Source: DP-20 sp964539925 (lineage in GTDB: Bacteria; Desulfobacterota; Binatia; UBA9968). Taken from it: DNA of 12,390 bases. The notes under the pieces were generated by a model, which was not told the DNA's origin, did not search any database, and saw nothing but the letters and a program-made list of their open reading frames with translations. Positions 7,180-12,390 of the stretch are shown here, one piece after another; positions within the stretch are counted from its first letter, which is position 1, and every line of letters begins with the position of its first letter. The stretch is taken from positions 1 to 12,390 of the forward strand of contig CAZILB010000114.1 in the NCBI GenBank assembly GCA_964539925.1, in the 5' to 3' direction. Both the position numbers and the translations under genes were made by a program.

Positions 7180-7321
7180 CTTTGATCGCTGCCTCCGTAA
7201 CTCTGAGGCGCTCGAGTTCCGCTTCCGCCTGCCGGTATCGGCGTTTCAAAAACAGCCAATAGACAAGGATTGCACCCCAGACGATGCCGTATGCGGCCCA
7301 GACGAAACCCCATGCCCCCAT
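7166..7321 (-). CDS. ccmD: CcmD small membrane protein
   Basis: This is a 51-residue reading frame that begins with ATG on the base directly after the ccmC stop and ends 14 bp inside ccmE. It reads MGAWGFVWAAYGIVWGAI, then LVYWLFLKRRYRQAEAELERL and a short charged tail. This is the CcmD pattern: one membrane helix starting with an FVWxAYG-like motif, then a basic, coiled-coil-prone cytoplasmic end. CcmD stabilises the CcmC-CcmE heme adduct and helps release holo-CcmE from the CcmABCD complex. Its position between ccmC and ccmE is the standard one. No separate ribosome-binding site is needed if it is coupled to ccmC; the end of ccmC offers a GGGATG context only. It is short enough to be missed by gene callers. 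Confidence 0.9.
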   Translation of the reverse strand: MGAWGFVWAAYGIVWGAILVYWLFLKRRYRQAEAELERLRVTEAAIKDEEK

Positions 7322-8026
7322 TCACATCCCCCGTTGGAGCCGCAGCGCGCGGATCTCGGCGCGCATTTCACCGAGTCGATAGCGAAGTGATAGCAAATAA
7401 AAATAAAGCAACAAGAAGCCGGCGAAACTAACCGCCAGCGCCGCCAGCATGGACGGGTGGACGTTTTCCCAGGGTAACTTATCGGGCCGCAAAATCGAGG
7501 GCGGCTGGTGCAGGGTGCGCCACCAGTAAACCGACATATGAATCAGCGGAATATCGAGGAAGCCGATGATGCCGACCACCGCGGCCGCGGTGGCGGCGCG
7601 CTCCTGGTCTTCCATCAGCGAACGCAGCATCAAATAGCCGACATAGATCAACAGCAATATCGCCGTAAGCGTCAGGCGCGCGTCCCAGGTCCACCACACA
7701 CCCCAGGTCGGTTTGCCCCAAATCGAGCCCTCGATAATCGTCAGCGCGGTGAACAAGACGCCGATCTCGGCCGCCGAATGGGCGAGAATATCGTCGCGTT
7801 TCTCGCGCTTCCACAAATACATGGCACTGCCGATAAAAACCAGAAAGTAGGACAAATAGGCGGTCAATATGCTCGGCAGGTGGAGATACATGATGCGCTG
7901 AACTTCGCCCTGATATGCGTCGGGCGGCGCGATGACCAGGCTCCAATACAAGCCGACGGCGACGGCCGCCAGAGCCAAAGCGCCGAGAATACCTTTGCGT
8001 TTTTTTATCGAAGAAGCCACGGTCAA
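7322..8026 (-). CDS. ccmC: CcmC heme-handling membrane protein
   Basis: CcmC presents heme to CcmE at the periplasmic face of the membrane and is needed to attach it to the chaperone's histidine. The 234 residues contain about six membrane helices, the WWD motif WGVWWTWDARLT (108-119) and two flanking histidines, H49 (in IMYLHLPS) and H173 (in VYWWRTLHQ), matching H60 and H184 of E. coli. The start is uncertain: the longest frame opens with TTG at 8024-8026, a GTG lies two codons further in, and neither has a visible ribosome-binding site; an in-frame TAA seven codons upstream of the TTG rules out a longer form. It is followed with no gap by ccmD. A 159-bp intergenic stretch holding a palindromic repeat separates it from ccmB, the only sizeable gap in the operon apart from the artefactual one. 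Confidence 0.95.
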   Translation of the reverse strand: MTVASSIKKRKGILGALALAAVAVGLYWSLVIAPPDAYQGEVQRIMYLHLPSILTAYLSYFLVFIGSAMYLWKREKRDDILAHSAAEIGVLFTALTIIEGSIWGKPTWGVWWTWDARLTLTAILLLIYVGYLMLRSLMEDQERAATAAAVVGIIGFLDIPLIHMSVYWWRTLHQPPSILRPDKLPWENVHPSMLAALAVSFAGFLLLYFYLLSLRYRLGEMRAEIRALRLQRGM

Positions 8027-8067
8027 AAGTTTTTGATAATGAAGTTAGATTTTCCGGTTTTACATTC

Positions 8068-8137
8068 TGTCATTCTGAAAGCAGGGTAACGGAGTGAAGA
8101 ACCTCGGTCGAGATCCTTCGCGTTGCTCAGGATGACA
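8068..8137. repeat. Imperfect palindromic repeat between ccmB and ccmC
   Basis: The element opens with tgtcattctga and closes with tcaggatgaca. Inner segments gaagaacctcg and agatccttcg are also complementary, around a short centre at about 8106. Extragenic palindromes with tgtcattctga ends and an (a)gaatctcg/gagattctt interior are widespread dispersed repeats. This one lies inside an operon, in the ccmB-ccmC spacer, so the polycistronic mRNA would carry it as a long hairpin. Confidence 0.7.
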
Positions 8138-8185
8138 GTAAGCCGCGCAACATTGCAATTATAAACTCTTATATTCTACTCATCC

Positions 8186-8863
8186 TCAGTTTTCGATCAC
8201 ACGGTCGAAGATCAACAGGCCCACGGTCAAGAATATCACATCAAATCCTAAAAGCAGCCTCAACCACGGCATGGCGTCGCCTAAAGCGCCCGTGCGCAGC
8301 ACGCTCTCCATGCAACGGACGGTAGCGAGAATCACCGGGATCATCAGCGGAAACAGCACCAGCGGCAGCAACAGTTCGCGTGCCCGAGCCCTGAAGGTGA
8401 GCGCGGAGAGGATCGTTCCAAGAACGCAAAAACCGATGGTGCCGAGCCCTACCACGATAAATAATTTCGGCAGCAGGTTCCAGGCGGGCAAATTGAAAAG
8501 TATCCAGAAGAGCGGGATGACGACGATTTCGACCAGGACCATGAGCACGAGATTGAAACTGGTCTTGGCAAGGAATAACGCGCCGCGGTCGAGGGGCGAA
8601 AGCAGCAGCGCCTCCAGGCAATGGTTTTCGCGCTCCGATTGAAAGAGCTGAGCCAGCCCCAGGGTGCCGGTAAAGAGAAAGGCAAGCCAGAGCAGGCCGG
8701 GTGCCAGGTCCGCGACCCTGTCGGGGGCGAGATCGAAGGAGAAATGGAAGACGAACAGCAGCAGCGCGCCGAAAAAGAACATGGTCAGGAGGCTTTCACG
8801 CCGGCGCAGCTCCAAGCGCAAATCCTTCCACAGGATCAGCCCGGCTTGCTTCAGAAATTCCAT
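8186..8863 (-). CDS. ccmB: CcmB heme exporter/permease subunit
   Basis: CcmB is the membrane subunit of the CcmAB ABC complex, whose ATP hydrolysis frees holo-CcmE from CcmCD. I start it at the ATG at 8861-8863, giving 225 residues as is usual for the family, with GGGGAG just upstream and a 13-bp overlap with ccmA. A longer frame from a GTG at 8914 would add 17 residues that only retrace ccmA sequence in another frame. Features: an amphipathic N-terminus (FLKQAGLILWKDLRLELR), six hydrophobic helices at about 25-42, 53-73, 95-123, 129-155, 163-183 and 198-219, and the family motif SERENHCLEALLLSPLDRGA (76-95) after helix 2. Codon use and position match the rest of the operon. I have no doubt about the family. 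Confidence 0.95.
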   Translation of the reverse strand: MEFLKQAGLILWKDLRLELRRRESLLTMFFFGALLLFVFHFSFDLAPDRVADLAPGLLWLAFLFTGTLGLAQLFQSERENHCLEALLLSPLDRGALFLAKTSFNLVLMVLVEIVVIPLFWILFNLPAWNLLPKLFIVVGLGTIGFCVLGTILSALTFRARARELLLPLVLFPLMIPVILATVRCMESVLRTGALGDAMPWLRLLLGFDVIFLTVGLLIFDRVIEN

Positions 8864-9567
8864 GACTCCCCATGCGGCAGGAACTCGCCGAAGGCACGCT
8901 CGAAGCTTGGCCACGGTCGCCGCTTGGCCTCATTGAAAGTCAGGCGGCCCCGATGCAGGATGAGCGCGCGGGTGCAAAGGTTGAGGGCGCGCGAAACATG
9001 GTGCGATGCCATGACCGCTATATTGCCCCTGGCACAGTGGTCTTTAAGAAACGCCTCAAGCAGGTCGATGCCGGAGCCGTCCAGTACGCCGTAAGGTTCG
9101 TCGAGGAGCAGTAAACCGGGATCGAGCAAGCGCCACTTGGCGATGGAAAGACGGCATTTGAGTCCGCTCGACAGATTGCCGACGTAGTCCTGGGCGCGAT
9201 CGCCCAGGCCCATTTCCTCGAGCGTCGAATTGATCCGGCCGGCGGCTTCCCGGCGGCGATAGAGTTCCAGAAAAAAGTGCAGATTCTCCTCGACGGTCAG
9301 ATGGTCGTAGAGGTGATCTGCCGGGGCGAGCAGGCCGATGTTGCCGCGCGTTTGCGGCGCGGCGTCCGAGATGCCGTCGCCGTCGAGCCGGATACTCCCT
9401 GCGGTGGGAGCGGTCAACCCGGAGAGCAATTTGAGCAGGGTTGTCTTGCCCGCGCCATTGGGCCCGAGCAGGCCAACCAGTTCGCCCGGCGGGAGCTCGA
9501 GACTCAAGTCTTTCAGCGCCCACAAAAATCCGTAGGCCTTGGCCAGCTTGTCGACAATCAGGCGCAA
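8851..9567 (-). CDS. ccmA: CcmA ATP-binding subunit, cytochrome c biogenesis ABC complex
   Basis: CcmA is the cytoplasmic ATPase that works with CcmB to release holo-CcmE. In the 238-residue form used here, Walker A GPNGAGKTT is at 35-43, the ABC signature LSSGLKCRL at 132-140, Walker B LLLLDEP at 152-158 and the switch histidine (ASHH) at 189. The LSSG(M/L)KxRL signature and the short, single-domain size are typical of CcmA. The start is a judgement: the frame extends to a GTG at 9630, but those extra 21 residues resemble nothing and lie in repeat DNA, whereas AAGGA stands 7 nt before the TTG at 9565-9567 (4 nt before another TTG at 9570). It is first in the operon. A sigma70-like promoter lies about 170 nt upstream. 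Confidence 0.93.
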   Translation of the reverse strand: MRLIVDKLAKAYGFLWALKDLSLELPPGELVGLLGPNGAGKTTLLKLLSGLTAPTAGSIRLDGDGISDAAPQTRGNIGLLAPADHLYDHLTVEENLHFFLELYRRREAAGRINSTLEEMGLGDRAQDYVGNLSSGLKCRLSIAKWRLLDPGLLLLDEPYGVLDGSGIDLLEAFLKDHCARGNIAVMASHHVSRALNLCTRALILHRGRLTFNEAKRRPWPSFERAFGEFLPHGESWNF

Positions 9568-9632
9568 CAATTTTTCCTTTGCACCGCTGCGCGCACTAAA
9601 AAACACCTGTCGCCGGCAACGCCATGGCACCC

Positions 9633-9686
9633 ATGCATCGCTTTCGCTCCGGAGGGTTGGCTCCGCCAGTTTCGCTTACGATGCAT
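9633..9686. repeat. Stem-loop element in the ccm leader
   Basis: The outer arms atgcatcg (9633-9640) and cgatgcat (9679-9686) are exact reverse complements. Inside, cggag-ggttgg-ctccg (9650-9665) makes a second hairpin. The element runs on into ataatccggg (9685-9694). A related sequence with the same end (ttcgctccg...agggttg...ataatccggg) is at 9955-10008, so it looks like a dispersed extragenic repeat that happens to lie in the 5' leader of the ccm transcript. Confidence 0.55.
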
Positions 9687-9744
9687 AATCCGGGATAGAT
9701 CCTTGGCAACGGTTGGCCCGCGCCGTTCGCGAGCAAGTCGGACG

Positions 9745-9773
9745 ACTATAGTGAGCGAAACCGGCGGTTTCAA
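9745..9773 (-). promoter_or_regulatory. Sigma70-like promoter for the ccm operon
   Basis: On the minus strand, TTGAAA (9773-9768) is followed after exactly 17 bases by TATAGT (9750-9745), five of six matches to each consensus hexamer. Transcription would start near 9738, giving a leader of about 170 nt before the ccmA TTG. It is the best promoter-like pair I found by eye in the intergenic region and points at ccmA. Confidence 0.65.
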
Positions 9774-9818
9774 GCGCCGCAGGATCAGCGCTGGTTGCGG
9801 CAGTTATTTGACATTGCC

Positions 9819-9845
9819 GGCACCTGTCCCCTATTTATTAAGGGG
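9819..9845. repeat. Possible REP-like motif (ggcacctgtcccctattta)
   Basis: The phrase ggcacctgtcccctattta and a weak cccct/agggg stem resemble extragenic palindromes seen near REP-associated transposases in many proteobacteria. This is a single copy with a 5-bp stem, and no transposase is in the window, so it is only a suggestion. Confidence 0.3.
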
Positions 9846-9911
9846 TTCATTGGTTGGTAGACAGCAAGAACCGAGGGCGAGTCGTGGAAAGCGCGGGCAT
9901 TAGATCTGGAA

Positions 9912-9939
9912 TTTGACATTTGGCATTTGGCATTTGCCA
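9912..9939. repeat. 7-bp tandem repeat (tttggca)
   Basis: Four consecutive 7-bp units are present: tttgaca, tttggca, tttggca and tttgcca. They are non-coding and resemble the 7-bp array next to ccmF. The TTGACA inside the first unit has no acceptable -10 at 16-18 bases. Confidence 0.7.
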
Positions 9940-9950
9940 TCCCGAAGGGC

Positions 9951-10008
9951 ATGCCTTCGCTCCGCAAGGGTTGTGCCTCGATCGGCTCTGCAGCATGAAT
10001 AATCCGGG
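9951..10008. repeat. Second copy of the ttcgctccg...ataatccggg element
   Basis: It shares ttcgctccg, agggttg and ataatccggg, in the same order and orientation, with 9643-9694, at lower identity in between. The preceding cgaagg-gcatg-ccttcg (9944-9960) forms a 6-bp hairpin. It lies about 50 bases before the gene at 10056. Confidence 0.45.
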
Positions 10009-10055
10009 TTAGCAGTAGGGAGTTGACGCCCGTGGCCGCGTAGGAGGAATAAACG

Positions 10056-10730
10056 ATGAATCCTTTTGTCACCGTGACCGGTTTTTGGGATGCGTTCGTG
10101 ACCCGAATAGCCGTGTTTCTACCCAATTTCTTTTTTGCGGTTGCGATCATTCTGATCGGTTGGGTGATTTGCAACGTGATCAAGCGGGTGGTGGTTCGAC
10201 TGCTGAAGCTTTGCCAATTCGACGCTCTCTCCGAGCGCGCCGGGATCAAAACGATACTCGACCGCGGCGGCATCAAGCAGTCGGCATCGGACATCCTGGG
10301 CTTGCTGGTTTTCTGGTTTCTGTTCCTTATCGCCATCGTCACAACCCTGGAGACATTAAACCTGAGCGGCGCCACCGACACGCTGCACACTATTTATCTC
10401 TATATCCCCAAGATCGTCGCGGCGCTGGTGACGCTTATCCTCGGTCTTTATTTCGCCAATTTTCTCGAGAACGTAACCCGCACATCCTGCGCCAACGCGG
10501 GCCTGGATCAAGCCGCTTCCATCGGCCGGGCGGTTTACATCGGCACGGCGATTTTCGTGGTCGCCGGCATTTTTGAAATCCTCGACATCGCCTCCGAAAT
10601 CGTTATCTGGGCGTTTATTCTGGTGTTTGGCGCGGTCTGTCTGGCTCTGGCGTTGGCGTTTGGACTGGGGGGGCGGGACGTCGCTGGACGCTATCTGCAA
10701 AAATGGCTGGAACAGAAAAAAAGCGTGTAG
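10056..10730 (+). CDS. Small TM_helix / MscS-like membrane protein
   Basis: The 224 residues form five predicted membrane helices (about 17-40, 78-99, 115-136, 156-178 and 182-204) and a short basic tail. Two segments resemble each other, PNFFFAVAIILIGWVICNVI (23-42) and PKIVAALVTLILGLYFANFL (118-137), the duplicated conserved TM-helix repeat seen in CmpX-type proteins. The last helix ends in ALAFGLGGRDVAGRYLQKWL, like the pore-lining TM3 of MscS. There is no MscS beta-domain after it, so gating behaviour cannot be assumed. It probably acts in the inner membrane as a small channel-like or envelope-stress protein; this is inference. A strong ribosome-binding site, AGGAGG (10042-10047), lies 8 bases before the ATG. 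The gene is monocistronic as far as can be seen and diverges from the ccm operon; it is followed by the icd leader hairpin. Confidence 0.8.
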   Translation: MNPFVTVTGFWDAFVTRIAVFLPNFFFAVAIILIGWVICNVIKRVVVRLLKLCQFDALSERAGIKTILDRGGIKQSASDILGLLVFWFLFLIAIVTTLETLNLSGATDTLHTIYLYIPKIVAALVTLILGLYFANFLENVTRTSCANAGLDQAASIGRAVYIGTAIFVVAGIFEILDIASEIVIWAFILVFGAVCLALALAFGLGGRDVAGRYLQKWLEQKKSV

Positions 10731-10740
10731 TTCTGGCGCC

Positions 10741-10769
10741 TTGACTCGTTTTAGGTAATCGGCTAGTTT
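10741..10769 (+). promoter_or_regulatory. Weak candidate promoter for icd
   Basis: TTGACT (10741-10746, five of six to the -35 consensus) is followed after 17 bases by TAGTTT (10764-10769, three of six to the -10). If used, transcription would begin near 10776 and the leader would include the whole hairpin at 10801-10848. Confidence 0.3.
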
Positions 10770-10800
10770 CGACGAGCAATTAAAAATCCATTGTCACGCG

Positions 10801-10848
10801 AATAGCCTAAGGAGCGCGGCGTTCGATCAAGGCCCTTAGGCTATTTTT
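10801..10848 (+). terminator. Terminator-like hairpin in front of icd (possible attenuator)
   Basis: aatagcctaagg (10801-10812) and ccttaggctatt (10834-10845) are perfect 12-bp reverse complements around a 21-base loop, and five T residues (10844-10848) close the right arm. This is the form of an intrinsic terminator on the + strand. It ends only 15 bases before the icd ATG, which leaves no room for a conventional promoter after it. It may terminate the upstream gene, attenuate icd, or both. The minus strand lacks a T-run after the stem. Confidence 0.75.
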
Positions 10849-10863
10849 GCACATGAGGAGAAC

Positions 10864-12270
10864 ATGGCCGAGTACAAGGTGGTGAAAGTTCCGAAGGACG
10901 GCGCCAAGATCACCATGGGCGCCAACAACCAGCTGCAAGTCCCCGATAACCCGATTATTCCCTTCATCGAAGGCGACGGCACGGGGCGCGATATCTGGCG
11001 CGCTTCGGTGCGGGTGTTCGATGCGGCGGTGGCGAAGGCGTACAAGGGCAAGAAGAAAATCCGCTGGATGGAGGTTTACGCCGGAGAAAAGTCCTTCAAG
11101 CAATATAACAGCTGGCTGCATGAAGAGACCGTGCCGGCCTTCGCCGAATTTCTCGTCGGTATCAAAGGCCCGCTGACCACGCCCATCGGCGGCGGTATGA
11201 CTTCGCTCAATGTCGGCCTGCGCAAGTTGCTCGATCTCTATGTTTGCCTGAGGCCCGTGCGTTACTTCAACGGCGCGCCTTCGCCTGTGAAGCATCCTGA
11301 GTATGTCGACATGGTCGTCTTTCGCGAAAATACCGAAGATATCTACACCGGTATCGAGTTTCCCAACGGCACCGAAGCCAACGCCAAATTCAAATCGCTT
11401 CTCAAAGATAATTTTCCCAAGGAATTTGCCAAAATCCGTTTTCCCAACACCGCTGCCATCGGCTTGAAGCCGGTTTCGGTGGAGGGCACCGAGCGGCTGG
11501 TGCGGGCGGCGATCCGGTGGTCGCTCAAGAACAAACGCAAGAACATAAACTTCGTCCACAAGGGCAACATCATGAAATACACCGAGGGCTCCTTTATGGA
11601 GTGGGGCTATGCGCTCGGCAAGCGCGAGTTCCGCAACGAAGTGGTGAGCGAGCGCGAGTCATGGATTCTGGGCAACAAGGAAGCCAATGCCAATTTAGGC
11701 GTCGAAGACAATGCCAAGATGATCGATCCCGGCTTCGAAATGATGTCGCCCGACCAGCAGAGCGCGGTCAAAAAGGAGATCGAAGAGGCGCTCAAACTCT
11801 GGCCCACCCACGGCGAAGGCAAGTGGAAGTCCAAGCTGATGCTAAAGGATTCCATCGCCGACGTGACCCTGCAGTTCGTGCTGATCCGGCCGAAGGATTA
11901 CGACGTGATCGCGACCCTGAACTTGAACGGCGATTATCTATCCGACGCGCTGGCCGCTCAGGTGGGCGGCATCGGCATCGCGCCGGGGGCCAATATCAAC
12001 TACGAATCGGGCCATGCGGTGTTCGAAGCGACTCATGGAACCGCGCCCAAATATGCCGACCTCGACAAGGTCAACCCCGGTTCGGTGATTCTCTCCGGCG
12101 AAATGATGCTGCGCTACATGGGCTGGGCGGAGGCCGCCGATTTGATCATCAAGGGTATCGAAGGCGCCGTCAACGCCAAGACCGTGACTTACGACTTCGA
12201 ACGGCTCATGCCCGGCTCCAAGCTGGTGAGCTGTTCGGGGTTCGGCGACGCGATCATCTCGCATATGTAA
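10864..12270 (+). CDS. icd: NADP-dependent isocitrate dehydrogenase
   Basis: This TCA-cycle enzyme oxidatively decarboxylates isocitrate to 2-oxoglutarate with NADP. In its 468 residues the substrate-site residues follow E. coli Icd: S114 and N116 (in MTSLNVGLR), R120, R130, R154 and Y161, with K233 in FVHKGNIMKYTEG and D357 and D361 in NLNGDYLSDALAAQVGG. NADP preference is indicated by K396 and Y397 (HGTAPKYA) and by Y443 and R447 (TYDFERLM), equivalents of K344, Y345, Y391 and R395. S114 is the position phosphorylated by AceK in enterics. It is about 50 residues longer than the E. coli enzyme because of an insertion at about 265-325 before the second part of the large domain; cyanobacterial enzymes of about 475 residues are also longer than E. 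coli Icd. GAGGAG lies three bases before the ATG. The cysteine-containing C-terminus is intact. Confidence 0.97.
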   Translation: MAEYKVVKVPKDGAKITMGANNQLQVPDNPIIPFIEGDGTGRDIWRASVRVFDAAVAKAYKGKKKIRWMEVYAGEKSFKQYNSWLHEETVPAFAEFLVGIKGPLTTPIGGGMTSLNVGLRKLLDLYVCLRPVRYFNGAPSPVKHPEYVDMVVFRENTEDIYTGIEFPNGTEANAKFKSLLKDNFPKEFAKIRFPNTAAIGLKPVSVEGTERLVRAAIRWSLKNKRKNINFVHKGNIMKYTEGSFMEWGYALGKREFRNEVVSERESWILGNKEANANLGVEDNAKMIDPGFEMMSPDQQSAVKKEIEEALKLWPTHGEGKWKSKLMLKDSIADVTLQFVLIRPKDYDVIATLNLNGDYLSDALAAQVGGIGIAPGANINYESGHAVFEATHGTAPKYADLDKVNPGSVILSGEMMLRYMGWAEAADLIIKGIEGAVNAKTVTYDFERLMPGSKLVSCSGFGDAIISHM

Positions 12271-12290
12271 CGAGCGCGGCGGGCGTAGAG

Positions 12291-12360
12291 GAAAGCAGGT
12301 TGAGGTTTAGGCTGAGGTTGAGGCAGAGTGGAGAGTGAAGAGTTGAGAGTGGAGGGGCGA
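12291..12360. repeat. 69-bp purine-rich dispersed repeat, copy 2
   Basis: This matches 325-393 at about 90% and begins 20 bases after the icd stop. The following bases (ttcgaggttagaagt, to the window end) again resemble the gttcgaagttcg words at 236-265, so the same family of repeat continues out of the window. Confidence 0.75.
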
Positions 12361-12390
12361 TCAGAAAGTCCAAGGTTCGAGGTTAGAAGT

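Noticed and set aside
8864..8914. N-terminal extension of CcmB from a GTG start at 8914
   Set aside because: The added residues only re-read the end of ccmA in another frame, while the ATG at 8863 has a Shine-Dalgarno-like GGGGAG and gives the normal family length.
9277..9903. 208-codon + strand frame crossing the ccmA 5' end and the intergenic region
   Set aside because: Half is antisense to ccmA and half runs through repeats and the ccm promoter. The composition is not protein-like.
9914..9942. TTGACA as a promoter for the gene at 10056
   Set aside because: TTGACA occurs inside the 7-bp array, but no -10-like hexamer stands 16-18 bases downstream.
9785..10390. 201-codon minus-strand frame reaching into the MscS-like gene
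   Set aside because: It overlaps the strongly supported + strand membrane protein, which has a good ribosome-binding site, and the translated sequence shows no domain.

Overview
The window looks like chromosomal sequence from an uncultured, moderately GC-rich Gram-negative bacterium, assembled from metagenome or draft data (there is a 100-N scaffold gap). A complete System I cytochrome c maturation operon, a CcmH-CcmI fusion, an NADP-type isocitrate dehydrogenase and unusually repeat-rich intergenic DNA fit a proteobacterial or Desulfobacterota/Binatota/Rokubacteria/Tectomicrobia-like lineage. No phylogenetic marker is present, so this placement is a guess.

Layout. Bases 1-650 contain no gene I can support, only a mosaic of inverted repeats, a purine-rich simple repeat, a perfect 26-bp palindrome and a 9-bp tandem array. 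A UbiD-family decarboxylase follows on the + strand (669-2240). It ends at an imperfect stem-loop (2247-2299) facing the convergent ccm operon. That operon runs right to left on the minus strand: ccmA (8851-9567), ccmB (8186-8863), ccmC (7322-8026), ccmD (7166-7321, a 51-codon gene easily missed), ccmE (6736-7179), ccmF (4778-6739), ccmG (3989-4555) and a fused ccmH-ccmI (2310-3983). A good sigma70-like promoter (TTGAAA-17-TATAGT on the minus strand, 9745-9773) lies about 170 nt upstream of ccmA. To its right is a repeat-rich intergenic stretch, then a + strand five-helix membrane protein of the TM_helix/small MscS-like group (10056-10730). Next comes a hairpin plus T-run placed 15 nt before icd, and then icd itself (10864-12270). 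The window closes in another copy of the purine-rich repeat seen near its left end.

How the genes work together. CcmAB is the ATPase/permease pair that releases holo-CcmE. CcmC and CcmD load heme onto the conserved His of CcmE. CcmF with CcmH/CcmI ligates heme to apocytochrome c. CcmG and the CcmH domain keep the CXXCH thiols reduced. The set is complete and every hallmark residue I looked for is present, so the cell should make c-type cytochromes. UbiD, the membrane protein and icd have no evident functional link to this operon.

I did not find a convincing new protein system. The observations most worth checking are the exact 55-bp duplication flanking the gap (an assembly artefact that should be collapsed), the terminator-like hairpin that icd transcription apparently has to cross, the 9-bp tandem repeat that encodes the CcmH signal peptide, and the recurring 7- and 9-bp period repeats.
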